Below are positions 26,872 to 34,378 of a stretch of 51,937 nt of DNA, one piece after another. The first letter of the stretch is position 1. Every line of letters begins with the position of its first letter. Location: contig QHYM01000102.1 of the NCBI GenBank assembly GCA_003223295.1, forward strand, positions 1 to 51,937, read 5' to 3'. The notes beneath the pieces were generated by a model that saw only the letters and a program-made list of their open reading frames with translations, did no database searches and was not told where the DNA came from. The DNA is from Acidobacteriota bacterium (GTDB taxonomy: Bacteria; Acidobacteriota; Terriglobia; Acidiferrales; UBA7541). Made by a program: the position numbers and the translations under genes.

Positions 26872-27399
26872 ATGAAAAGGCCCGAAGCCGGCGAATACGC
26901 GGAGTATTACGCGAACTACATTTCGAAAGTCCCAGGCACGGACGTACTGGGCATTCTCGAAGCCCAGCGACTGCACATGTCGCAATTATTCGCCGGACGC
27001 ACGGAGCGCGACGGAAATTTCCGCTACGCGCCCGGTAAATGGACGGTGAAGGAAGTCCTCGGGCACATCACGGATGCCGAGCGTATTTTCACGTACCGGG
27101 CACTGCGGATCGCCAGGGGCGATCAGACGCCGCTGCCAAGTTTCGAGCAGGACGACTATGTGAAAAACGGGGGGTTTGCGGCCCGAACGCTGGGGGATCT
27201 TGTGGAAGAGTTCGGGGCCGTGCGCAGCGCCAGCATCGCGCTGTGCCGTTCTTTCAATGAGGAGGCATGGTCAAGACGCGGAGTGGCCAGCCAGAAGCAG
27301 GTGACGGTGCGCGCGCTGGGGTTCATCACCGCAGGACATCAAATTCACCACCGCATGGTTTTGGAAGAGCAATATTTCCCTGCGATTCCGCGCGCCTGA
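26872..27399 (+). CDS. DinB-family putative metal-dependent hydrolase
   Basis: A 175-residue four-helix-bundle protein of the DinB/YfiT type. The ATG at 26872 has AGGGG seven bases upstream; a longer frame from 26845 is less likely. Seen in the sequence: YAPGKWTVKEVLGHITDAER with the first conserved His in the LGHI motif, and the C-terminal ITAGHQIHHRMVLEEQYFP with the other two His residues (GHxxHH), giving the three-His metal site. Family members are often thiol transferases or unidentified hydrolases. The 3' end overlaps by 74 bases the antisense end of a small membrane-protein gene, so the two transcripts are convergent. Confidence 0.88.
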   Translation: MKRPEAGEYAEYYANYISKVPGTDVLGILEAQRLHMSQLFAGRTERDGNFRYAPGKWTVKEVLGHITDAERIFTYRALRIARGDQTPLPSFEQDDYVKNGGFAARTLGDLVEEFGAVRSASIALCRSFNEEAWSRRGVASQKQVTVRALGFITAGHQIHHRMVLEEQYFPAIPRA

Positions 27400-27604
27400 A
27401 CCTGTGGAAAAACAGCAGTACCGCAAGAGCGATGGAAAAGGCCGCAACGATCAAACCCGCGGCCTGCGCGTCGACGGGGTGCGCGAAGACATCAGCAAGT
27501 AGATAGATTCCCAGGGCAAGAAGGGCCAGAGCGGCGAAGCCGGCGAGGCTGCCAAACGTCCGGCTAAGCCCGGCACGCACGATCAGAGGTTTGGACGGGC
27601 GCAT
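27326..27604 (-). CDS. Small two-helix membrane protein
   Basis: A 92-residue protein with two hydrophobic helices (LAGFAALALLALGIYLLADV and AAGLIVAAFSIALAVLLFFH). Family not recognised. It is supported by an excellent GGAGG eight bases before its ATG at 27604 and by its position three bases after the stop of the zinc-ribbon gene; the ribosome-binding site lies inside that gene's last codons. This indicates translational coupling. Its last 74 bases overlap the DinB gene on the other strand; the tail there is less conserved-looking and the protein may end with little structure. Confidence 0.6.
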   Translation of the reverse strand: MRPSKPLIVRAGLSRTFGSLAGFAALALLALGIYLLADVFAHPVDAQAAGLIVAAFSIALAVLLFFHRFRRAESQGNIALPKPCGGEFDVLR

Positions 27605-27607
27605 GGT

Positions 27608-27820
27608 TCAATCCTCCGGAGAGTCTTGGCGTGTGGGCAGCGGTTCCGGAAAACGAAGAAAGTCGAGGTACTGGAAAACGGGCGGTGCATACTGCTTCTT
27701 CATGACGCTGCCGCACGCACACAGCGGATTTTTCCCTTCGGTTTCGCCCGTGGCCTCGACAAGGATGGAACACCGGCATGCCGCATTCGTGCAGTGCCAG
27801 CGCTCTCCGGTTTTCATCAC
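27608..27820 (-). CDS. Small zinc-ribbon protein
   Basis: A 70-residue protein with a four-cysteine or more zinc-ribbon pattern: WHCTNAACRCSILVEA, then NPLCACGSVMKK. The spacing C-x4-C-x-C ... C-x-C suits a small rubredoxin-like zinc site. The rest (FQYLDFLRFPE) is likely an interaction tail. The GTG at 27820 is taken as start, 12 bases after a perfect AAAGGAGG; the in-frame ATG at 27817 is an equal choice. It forms a two-gene unit with the small membrane protein that follows. The function is not known. Confidence 0.6.
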   Translation of the reverse strand: MMKTGERWHCTNAACRCSILVEATGETEGKNPLCACGSVMKKQYAPPVFQYLDFLRFPEPLPTRQDSPED

Positions 27821-28190
27821 CCTTGCCGTGAACCTCCTTTAGCACGAGTGAGTGGAGGACGCCGCAAACGTGGTTTCTGATTGGATTATTTTCTATTGAT
27901 AGGGTACGGTACAAAAGAGTAAATACAAAGGCAAGCAAAATCGAATTGCAGCGGAGGGTCGCACGGTTGGTTGCGGGGAGAGCGGGTGACTGTTAAAATT
28001 TGGTGTTCATCAGGACGCAGCCGTCTGCGCTGTGCGCGTAGGCGGCTTTTTGTGCGTCTTGGACGGCGTCCGCAAAAGCGGACAACTAGCGACGGTCTTA
28101 TCGGCCTGATTCCCTCGAGATTTTCGAGCGTGACTTCGGTGAGAGCGTACTCCCCTCACCGGTTCTGGCCCCACGGAAGGGAGAATACGA
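27821..28190. other. Intergenic region upstream of the pyruvate dehydrogenase operon
   Basis: About 370 bases between the divergent zinc-ribbon and lpd genes. It contains the promoter listed next, a weak AGCCG/CGGCT stem followed by TTTTT (about 28020-28052), and a perfect 6-bp GTCCGC/GCGGAC hairpin with an AAAA loop at 28068-28083. The hairpins sit in the 5' leader of lpd and could affect expression. Confidence 0.5.
27971..27999 (+). promoter_or_regulatory. Candidate sigma-70 promoter of the lpd-lipB-pdhABC operon
   Basis: TTGCGG (27971-27976), 17 bases, TAAAAT (27994-27999). It would give a leader of about 185 bases before lpd. Confidence 0.5.
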
Positions 28191-29588
28191 GTGGCTAAGT
28201 ACGATGTGGCGATTATCGGGAGCGGTCCGGGAGGTTACGTCGCCGCGATTCGCGCCGGCGAGCTCGGCCTGAAGACCATTGTTGTAGAAAAGGATCCATT
28301 CCTCGGCGGTACATGCCTGCATGTCGGTTGCATTCCCACCAAGGTGTTGCTGCATCATGCCGATATTTACGACCACATCAAAAATGGCGCGGAACTGGGC
28401 TTCGAAATCAGCGGGCTGAAGATTAATTGGGCCAACGTTTTGGCGCGCAAAGACAAAATCGTCAAGAAGCACGCGAAAGGCATCGAATTCCTTTTCAAGA
28501 AGAACAAAGTCGAGTGGGTCCAGGGTTGGGGCCGCTACGAGGGGCCGGGGAAGATCAGCGTCGAGAAAGATGGCAAGAAAACCGCGGTTGAAGCTGCAAA
28601 CGTCCTTATGGTGAGTGGCTCGGAAGCGAAGGCCCTGCCGGGAATCGAGCCCGACCACAAGACCATCCTCACCAACCGCTCGATTCTGGAGCTTCCAGAA
28701 ATCCCAAAGACGCTTATCGTGGTCGGCGCGGGCGCTGTGGGGGTGGAGTTCGCGTCGGTTTACAATTCGTTTGGGACGCAAGTCACCATCCTGGAGGCGC
28801 TGCTGCGCACGGTGCCGCTCGAAGACGAAGAGATTTCCGCGGAGCTGACCAAGGCTTTCCAGAAGAAGGCCATTCAGATTTTCACGGGATGCAGCGTGGA
28901 GTCGGCCAAGAGGGACGGCAAGGGCGTGAGCGTCGCCTTCAAGGACAAAGACGGGAAGTCGCAAACGCTGCAGGCGGAAAAGCTGCTGCTGGCCGTGGGC
29001 CGCAAACCGATGACCGATGGCTGCGGGCTGGAGAAGTCGAAAGCCAAACTCGAGCGCGGGTTCGTGCACGTCGGCGATTACATGGAAACGGCGGAAAAGG
29101 GGCTGTACGCCATCGGCGACATCGTCGCGGGCCTGCCGCAACTGGCGCACGCGGCGATGATGGAGGGGATCGTCGCGGTAACGCATATCGCGGGCAAGCC
29201 CGCGCATCAAATTGTGAAGACGCGGATTCCCAACGCGACCTACTGCGAGCCGCAGATCGGCTCGATTGGGCTGACGGAAAAACAGGCGCGCGACGCGGGC
29301 TATGCGGTGAAGACGGGAAAGTTTCCGTTTGTGGGGAACAGCAAAGCCACGATTCTCGGAAATCACAACGGGTTCATCAAGGTGGTTTCCGAAGAGTCTT
29401 ACGGCGAGGTGCTGGGGATTCATATTATTGGTCCACTCGCGACGGAGATTCTGGCGGAAGCGGCAGCGGTGCTGAATCTCGAAGGCACCATCGACGACAT
29501 GATGAACATGATTCACGCGCACCCCACGGTGTGGGAAGGCATGGGAGACGCGTTTGCGTCCGTGCGCGGACTGCAGATTAATGTCTAA
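28191..29588 (+). CDS. lpdA: Dihydrolipoyl dehydrogenase (E3)
   Basis: A 465-residue FAD enzyme that reoxidises dihydrolipoamide with NAD+. The start is GTG at 28191 after GGGAGAATAC. FAD binding is seen in IIGSGPGGYVAAIRAGELGL (residues 8-27); the redox disulfide is in GGTCLHVGCIPTK (C-x4-C). The NAD site is VVGAGAVGVEFASVYNSFG, the second FAD motif YAIGDIV, and the C-terminal dimer interface carries the active-site HAHPTVWE with the His-Glu pair. All catalytic residues are present. It is the first gene of the pyruvate dehydrogenase cluster, followed by lipB, E1 alpha, E1 beta and E2, so it is most probably the E3 of that complex. Confidence 0.96.
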   Translation: MAKYDVAIIGSGPGGYVAAIRAGELGLKTIVVEKDPFLGGTCLHVGCIPTKVLLHHADIYDHIKNGAELGFEISGLKINWANVLARKDKIVKKHAKGIEFLFKKNKVEWVQGWGRYEGPGKISVEKDGKKTAVEAANVLMVSGSEAKALPGIEPDHKTILTNRSILELPEIPKTLIVVGAGAVGVEFASVYNSFGTQVTILEALLRTVPLEDEEISAELTKAFQKKAIQIFTGCSVESAKRDGKGVSVAFKDKDGKSQTLQAEKLLLAVGRKPMTDGCGLEKSKAKLERGFVHVGDYMETAEKGLYAIGDIVAGLPQLAHAAMMEGIVAVTHIAGKPAHQIVKTRIPNATYCEPQIGSIGLTEKQARDAGYAVKTGKFPFVGNSKATILGNHNGFIKVVSEESYGEVLGIHIIGPLATEILAEAAAVLNLEGTIDDMMNMIHAHPTVWEGMGDAFASVRGLQINV

Positions 29589-29591
29589 GGA

Positions 29592-29669
29592 GTGACTCGT
29601 GTCGTGACTTGTGACTCGTGAATAGGAGCGTCGAAACGTCCACGAGTCACGAATCACCAATCACGAGTC
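29592..29669. repeat. Nested palindromic GTGACTCGTG repeats between lpd and lipB
   Basis: GTGACTCGTG at 29592-29601 and 29611-29620, and the reverse complement CACGAGTCAC at 29641-29650, with a further partial copy ending at 29669. A 10-bp perfect stem can form with a 20-base loop. It looks like a small REP-type palindromic cluster within the operon and could stabilise or attenuate the transcript. Confidence 0.65.
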
Positions 29670-29680
29670 CGTGGTATCGA

Positions 29681-30403
29681 ATGGCGAATTGCTTGACCGT
29701 CGATCTGGGGCTTGTGGGCTACGCCGAAGCGTACGCGCTGCAGAAGCGAATTGTTGCGGCGCGGAAGGCAGACGCTATTGTGGACGTCTTGCTGCTTTGC
29801 GAGCATCCCCACGTCATCACGCAAGGACGAAATGGGAAACGGGAGCACTTGCTGGCAAGCGAACACGTCCTGCAGCAGAAGAGCGTGGAGTTCTATGAGA
29901 CCAGCCGCGGCGGTGACATCACCTATCACGGCCCGGGCCAAATTGTGGGGTATCCCATCCTGAACCTGGGCGCGATCCGGCGGGACGTGGTCTGGTACGT
30001 GCGCATGCTGGAAGAAGCCATGATTCGCGCGACCGGGGAGTTTGGAATCAGGGCAAAGCGCGTCGTGGGGAAAACCGGGATCTGGGTGGAGAACGAAAAC
30101 ACCGAGGAAAAGCTGGGCGCGATTGGCGTGCACATCAGCCGTTGGGTCACATCGCACGGATTCGCGTATAACGTCTCGACGGATTTGCGTTTTTTCGATT
30201 TGATCGTGCCGTGCGGAATCCCGGATCGCAAGGCCACCTCACTGGAGAAATTGTTGGGACGCACCGTGCCAGAATCGGAAGTCGGGCCGCGGATCGCAAA
30301 GCATCTCGGTGAATTGTTCTCACTCGAGATGAAGGGAACCTCCAAGAAAGATTTGCTTCAGAAGCTCGAGCACACCGAAGAGTCGGTAACGGTTTCCGCG
30401 TAG
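29681..30403 (+). CDS. lipB: Lipoyl(octanoyl) transferase
   Basis: A 240-residue enzyme that moves the octanoyl group from acyl carrier protein to the lipoyl domains. Family signatures: CEHPHVITQGRNGKREHLL, the SRGGDITYHGPGQIVGYPI block (RGGxxTYHGPGQ), VGKTGIWVE with the catalytic lysine, GVHISRWVTSHGFAYNV, and IVPCGIPDRKATSLE with the catalytic cysteine. The ATG at 29681 begins the conserved domain; an in-frame ATG at 29618 lies in the palindromic repeats. Its place inside the pyruvate dehydrogenase operon links cofactor attachment to synthesis of the E2 substrate. No lipA was seen in the window. Confidence 0.94.
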   Translation: MANCLTVDLGLVGYAEAYALQKRIVAARKADAIVDVLLLCEHPHVITQGRNGKREHLLASEHVLQQKSVEFYETSRGGDITYHGPGQIVGYPILNLGAIRRDVVWYVRMLEEAMIRATGEFGIRAKRVVGKTGIWVENENTEEKLGAIGVHISRWVTSHGFAYNVSTDLRFFDLIVPCGIPDRKATSLEKLLGRTVPESEVGPRIAKHLGELFSLEMKGTSKKDLLQKLEHTEESVTVSA

Positions 30404-30417
30404 GAATGGGAGCAGGG

Positions 30418-31680
30418 ATGACCAAGCAGATGTCCAGGGAATTGACGCGGCAGCAGTACCTGGACTTGTATTACTACATGCGGTTGAACCGCGCCGTCGA
30501 AGACACCATGGTGAAGCTCTTCCGGCAGAACAAAATTGTCGGAGGACTTTACTCCAGCCTGGGACAGGAAGCGATTTCCGTAGGCACCGCGTATACCCTA
30601 CAGAAGAAAGACTGGATCGCGCCGATGATTCGCAATATCGGGGCGCTTTTAGTGAAGGGCGTGCCACCGCGCGACATTTTCATGCAGCACATGGCGAAAT
30701 ACGATTCGCCGACAAAGGGCAAAGACGGCACCAGCCACTTCGGCGACCTGGACAATCTGCACATTGTTTCGCCGATTTCGATGCTCGGCGATTTGATTCC
30801 CGTGATGACCGGCGTGGCCATTGGGGGTCGCTACCTGGGGCAAAAGGTCGTGGCCATGACCTGGATCGGGGACGGCGGCAGTTCGACGGGCGTGTTTCAC
30901 GAGGGACTGAATTTCGCCGCCACGCAAAAAGCGCCATTCGTCCTGATCCTCGAAAACAATCTTTGGGCCTACTCGACGCCCGTGCGAAGGCAGGTGCCGC
31001 TCGAGAATCTGGCGGATCGCGCCAAGGCTTATGGAATCGAGAGTTACATCGTCGACGGCAACAACGTGGTGGCGGTATACACGACGGCTATAGAGGCCGT
31101 CGAGCGGGCGCGTGCCGGCGAGGGCCCTATTTTGATCGAGGCAAAGACCTTTCGCCGCCTTGGCCACGCGCAACACGATCCCGCGGAATACGTGCCGAAG
31201 GAAATGCGCGCGTACTGGGAAGCGCGCGACCCCATTGCTCTCTATGAAAAATTCTTGACCAGGGAAAAGCTCCTCGACGCCGCTGGGAAGAAAGAGATTG
31301 ACGAGAAGCTGGATGTCCTGCTCACTGCGGAGCGCGAGTTTGCCGAAAACTCACCCATGCCTCCCGCCGAATTTGCGCAAGGAGGCGTTTATTGCACCGG
31401 CGACGATTGCCACAAAATCCGTGCCAAGTGGGAACGGTCAATCGGGGAAGTGACGCCGCCGAAATCCAGCGTCAAGCCCGTGTGGACGGTTCCGGGTTTT
31501 GGCTCAGGCAGGGGTTCGGGCGGCGCGGATGCCCCGATCCATTTCGGCGACACGCCCGCAGTTATGGAAAAGCCGGCAAATAACAGCCGGCCCGCCAAAG
31601 TAGCAGCGAAGCCAGTGGCCAAGGGAGCGAAGAAAGCGAGAGCTGCGGCGGCGAGCGCTTCGCGAAAGGCGCGGAGGTAG
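30418..31680 (+). CDS. pdhA: Pyruvate dehydrogenase E1 component, alpha subunit, with lysine-rich tail
   Basis: A 420-residue thiamine-diphosphate enzyme subunit. The ATG at 30418 follows GGAG by five bases; another ATG is at 30406. The TPP-binding block reads TWIGDGGSSTGVFHEGLNFA and ends in ENNLWAYSTP; upstream is GLYSSLGQEAISVG and the PMIRNIGALL segment. It makes the alpha2beta2 E1 with the next gene and decarboxylates pyruvate (or a branched 2-oxoacid). From about residue 340 there is an extra Pro/Gly region and then a highly basic Ala/Lys tail (KVAAKPVAKGAKKARAAAA and SRKARR), which is not part of E1 alpha and looks like a histone H1-type or linker extension. It may bind other complex subunits or nucleic acid. 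Confidence 0.92.
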   Translation: MTKQMSRELTRQQYLDLYYYMRLNRAVEDTMVKLFRQNKIVGGLYSSLGQEAISVGTAYTLQKKDWIAPMIRNIGALLVKGVPPRDIFMQHMAKYDSPTKGKDGTSHFGDLDNLHIVSPISMLGDLIPVMTGVAIGGRYLGQKVVAMTWIGDGGSSTGVFHEGLNFAATQKAPFVLILENNLWAYSTPVRRQVPLENLADRAKAYGIESYIVDGNNVVAVYTTAIEAVERARAGEGPILIEAKTFRRLGHAQHDPAEYVPKEMRAYWEARDPIALYEKFLTREKLLDAAGKKEIDEKLDVLLTAEREFAENSPMPPAEFAQGGVYCTGDDCHKIRAKWERSIGEVTPPKSSVKPVWTVPGFGSGRGSGGADAPIHFGDTPAVMEKPANNSRPAKVAAKPVAKGAKKARAAAASASRKARR

Positions 31681-31683
31681 TCG

Positions 31684-32703
31684 ATGGCTCGCGCGAACGG
31701 GGCTCCCACAAATGGATCCGCAAAGGGTGGAGCGGAAATCACTTTCCTCGAAGCAATACGGCAAGCCATGTTTGAGGAGATGGAGCGCGACCCGGCAGTT
31801 CTGCTAATGGGCGAGGACGTGGGCGTCTACGGCGGAGCGTTCAAGACCAGCGAAGGATTGCTCGAGCGGTTCGGCTGGGAGCGCGTGATTGACACGCCCA
31901 TCAGCGAGAGCGCCATCATCGGCGCGGCTTGCGGGATGAGCTACCTCGGCTTGCGTCCGATTTGTGAGATGCAGTTCATCGATTTCATCGTTTGCGCGTT
32001 CAACCAAATCACGAATTTCGTGGCTAAGGGACATTACCTGTGGAACGCGCCCGCGCCCATGGTGATTCGCGGGCCGTCCGGGGGCGGTGTGCACGGCGGG
32101 CCGTTCCATTCGGCGAACCCGGAGATGTATTTCATACACACGCCGGGGCTGAAGGTGATTTATCCGTCGACGCCGTACGACGCCAAGGGACTGCTGAAGG
32201 CCGCGGTGCGTGATAATAATCCGGTGCTGTTTTTCGAGCACAAGTTTCTGTACCGCCGGATCAAGGGAGATGTCCCGTCGGAGGACTATACGGTTCCCAT
32301 CGGCAAGGCCGTGGTCCGCCGCGAGGGCAAGCACCTGACCATTCTTTCTTACGCGGCGATGATGCACACGTCGCTCGAGACTGCGGACGCCCTGGCCAAG
32401 GAAGGGATCGAAGCGGAAGTGATTGATTTGCGGACGCTGCTGCCGCTCGATGAAGAGACAATCCTGACTTCTGTGAAGAAGACGAATAAATGTCTGGTCG
32501 TGCATGAAGACACGAAGACCGGTGGAATCGCCGGAGAAATCGCGGCGATTCTTTTCGAAAAAGCCTTCCACGATCTCGACGGGCCGCTCGTGCGGGTGAC
32601 CTCTCTGGATACGCCGGTACCGTACGCGCCGACGCTGGAAGAGCATTTTTTGCCCAATGCGAAAAAGGTTTTTTCTGCCGCCAAGGAGTTGGCGCGGTAT
32701 TAG
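31684..32703 (+). CDS. pdhB: Pyruvate dehydrogenase E1 component, beta subunit
   Basis: A 339-residue transketolase-fold subunit that completes the E1 active site. The ATG at 31684 lies three bases after the alpha stop, with GGAGG inside the alpha gene's last codons, indicating coupled translation. Features: ITFLEAIRQAMFEEMERDP at the start, GEDVGVYGGAF, the DTPISESAIIGAACGMSYLG block, QFIDFIVCAFNQITN, and the C-terminal domain with HEDTKTGGIAGEIAA and VTSLDTPVPYAP. Length is normal for the family. The ~20 N-terminal residues before ITFLEA are a flexible Ala/Asn/Gly extension. Substrate is pyruvate or another 2-oxoacid; gene order with lipB and lpd favours pyruvate. Confidence 0.95.
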   Translation: MARANGAPTNGSAKGGAEITFLEAIRQAMFEEMERDPAVLLMGEDVGVYGGAFKTSEGLLERFGWERVIDTPISESAIIGAACGMSYLGLRPICEMQFIDFIVCAFNQITNFVAKGHYLWNAPAPMVIRGPSGGGVHGGPFHSANPEMYFIHTPGLKVIYPSTPYDAKGLLKAAVRDNNPVLFFEHKFLYRRIKGDVPSEDYTVPIGKAVVRREGKHLTILSYAAMMHTSLETADALAKEGIEAEVIDLRTLLPLDEETILTSVKKTNKCLVVHEDTKTGGIAGEIAAILFEKAFHDLDGPLVRVTSLDTPVPYAPTLEEHFLPNAKKVFSAAKELARY

Positions 32704-32730
32704 GATGGTAAGGAGAAGAGGAGAACGATC

Positions 32731-34128
32731 ATGGCAGTTGACATCGTAATGCCCCAGATGGGCGAGAGTATTTTTGAAGGAACCATCACCAAGTGGCTCA
32801 AGAAGCCCGGCGACAAAGTTGAGCGCGACGAGCCGCTGTTTGAGATTTCGACCGACAAGGTGGACGCGGAAATTCCTTCACCTTCGGCGGGTGTGCTCAA
32901 GGAAATCAAGGTCGGGGAAGGCCAGACCGTGCCGATCCAAACCGTGGTCGGCGTGATTGACGCCGCCGGCTCAGCGGCGGCAGCCCCGGCTCCGGCGAAA
33001 TCCCAGGTGCCTGCCCCGGCGAAAGCTTCGGTTGCGGCTGCGCCCGCTCCTGCACCAACGCCGGTCCCACGGCCTGCCGCGCCAGCGCCAGTGGCGACTG
33101 CGGCGGTTCCGGCTCCGGCCGCGCCGAACTCTTCGGGCGAACGCATTCACAGCTCGCCGCTGGTGCGCCGCTTGGCAAAGGAGCATGGCATCGATCTTTC
33201 GACGGTTGCTGGCACCGGCGCGGGCGGCCGCATCAGCAAGCAGGATATCGAAGCGGTCATTGCCATGGGGGCCGCAGGAGGTGCACCTGCCGCCTCGCCA
33301 TCGGTCGTTTCGATTCCGGCCGGGCGGCCCGTTCTCGTGCCGCCGACTCCGGCGCCAGCTGCCGCGCCCGGGGCTCCCGGTGCGCAAGCCCACGTCGCGC
33401 TCGAAACCGCGGTGCCGCGGGAAAAGATTTACTTCGGCAATTACGAAGTCCAGCCGATGAGCGCCATGCGGCAGAGAATCGCCGAGCACATGGTGGCGTC
33501 GAAGCGCGTTTCCGCGCACGTCTATTCGGTCGACGAAATCGACATGACTAAGGTGGCCATCCTGCGCGCTAAGTCGAAGGATGAATTTGAAAAGCGCTAC
33601 GAGACCAAGCTGACGTTCATGCCCTTTTTCGTCAAGGCTGCGGTGGCCGGATTGCGCGCGTTTCCCACGCTGAACGGTTCACTCGACGGCACAAACGTGG
33701 TCATCCATAAGGACATCAATATCGGCATCGCCGTGGCTCTCGACTGGGGCCTAATTGTCCCGGTGGTCAAGAACGCCGACGAAAAGAATCTTCTGGGCAT
33801 CCAGCGAACCATGAACGACCTCGCCGAGCGTGCCCGCTCGAAGAAGCTGAAGCCCGAGGAGGTCCAGGAAAGCACCTTCTCCATCACCAACCCGGGCGTC
33901 TTTGGTGGGCTTTTTGGGCTGCCGGTGATCAACCAGCCCAACGTGGGCATCCTGGGTCTTGGCGCCATCGAGAAGCGCCCGGTAGTGGTCGATGACGCCA
34001 TCGCCATCCGCTCGATGTGCTATGTCACGCTAAGCTACGACCACCGCGTGGTGGATGGCGCCGTCGCACATCAGTTCCTGCACAAGGTGAAAGAGACGCT
34101 CGAGAATTGGTCGGAGGTGTTGCTGTAA
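32731..34128 (+). CDS. pdhC: Dihydrolipoamide acyltransferase (E2)
   Basis: A 465-residue core subunit. The ATG at 32731 has GGAGAAGAGGAG upstream. One lipoyl domain occupies residues 1-76, with the lipoylated Lys43 in STDKVDAE. A long Ala/Pro linker follows (about 80-130), then a peripheral-subunit-binding domain (SSPLVRRLAKEHGIDLSTVA, GRISKQDIEAV) for E1/E3, a second Ala/Pro linker, and the catalytic domain from about 240. This carries the EIDMTKVAILR strand, SITNPGVFGGLFGLPVINQP and the active-site DHRVVDGAV near the C-terminus with catalytic His. All domains are intact. It receives acetyl from E1 and passes it to CoA; the lipoyl group is loaded by the neighbouring LipB, and E3 is the lpd product. 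Confidence 0.95.
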   Translation: MAVDIVMPQMGESIFEGTITKWLKKPGDKVERDEPLFEISTDKVDAEIPSPSAGVLKEIKVGEGQTVPIQTVVGVIDAAGSAAAAPAPAKSQVPAPAKASVAAAPAPAPTPVPRPAAPAPVATAAVPAPAAPNSSGERIHSSPLVRRLAKEHGIDLSTVAGTGAGGRISKQDIEAVIAMGAAGGAPAASPSVVSIPAGRPVLVPPTPAPAAAPGAPGAQAHVALETAVPREKIYFGNYEVQPMSAMRQRIAEHMVASKRVSAHVYSVDEIDMTKVAILRAKSKDEFEKRYETKLTFMPFFVKAAVAGLRAFPTLNGSLDGTNVVIHKDINIGIAVALDWGLIVPVVKNADEKNLLGIQRTMNDLAERARSKKLKPEEVQESTFSITNPGVFGGLFGLPVINQPNVGILGLGAIEKRPVVVDDAIAIRSMCYVTLSYDHRVVDGAVAHQFLHKVKETLENWSEVLL

Positions 34129-34378
34129 AACTCGCTTCCCGGAGCAGTTGACCCGACGGACTTAATCCTATCCTTAATGTCCGATAACGGTCGGTGTCCG
34201 AAAGTGGGACGAACGGTTCCCGCAAATGGCCAGACATAGCTTCTTCCGGAAGCCAGTGCTCCAGGCAAGTGGTTGAAAATGAATGGACTACTGCGACTCC
34301 CTCCCTGGCAACCTGCCTGCCTCTCCCACTTCTAAGGTGTGCCACTGACATGTTGGCGGCCCTTGCGGAGTATGAGTG

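Noticed and set aside
28098-29660. 520-residue minus-strand frame across lpd
   Set aside because: Antisense shadow of the intact lpd gene with no domain signature.
34129-34378. TTGACC-type promoter for the receiver-phosphatase gene
   Set aside because: No acceptable -10 element at 16-18 bases from the TTGACC at 34148.
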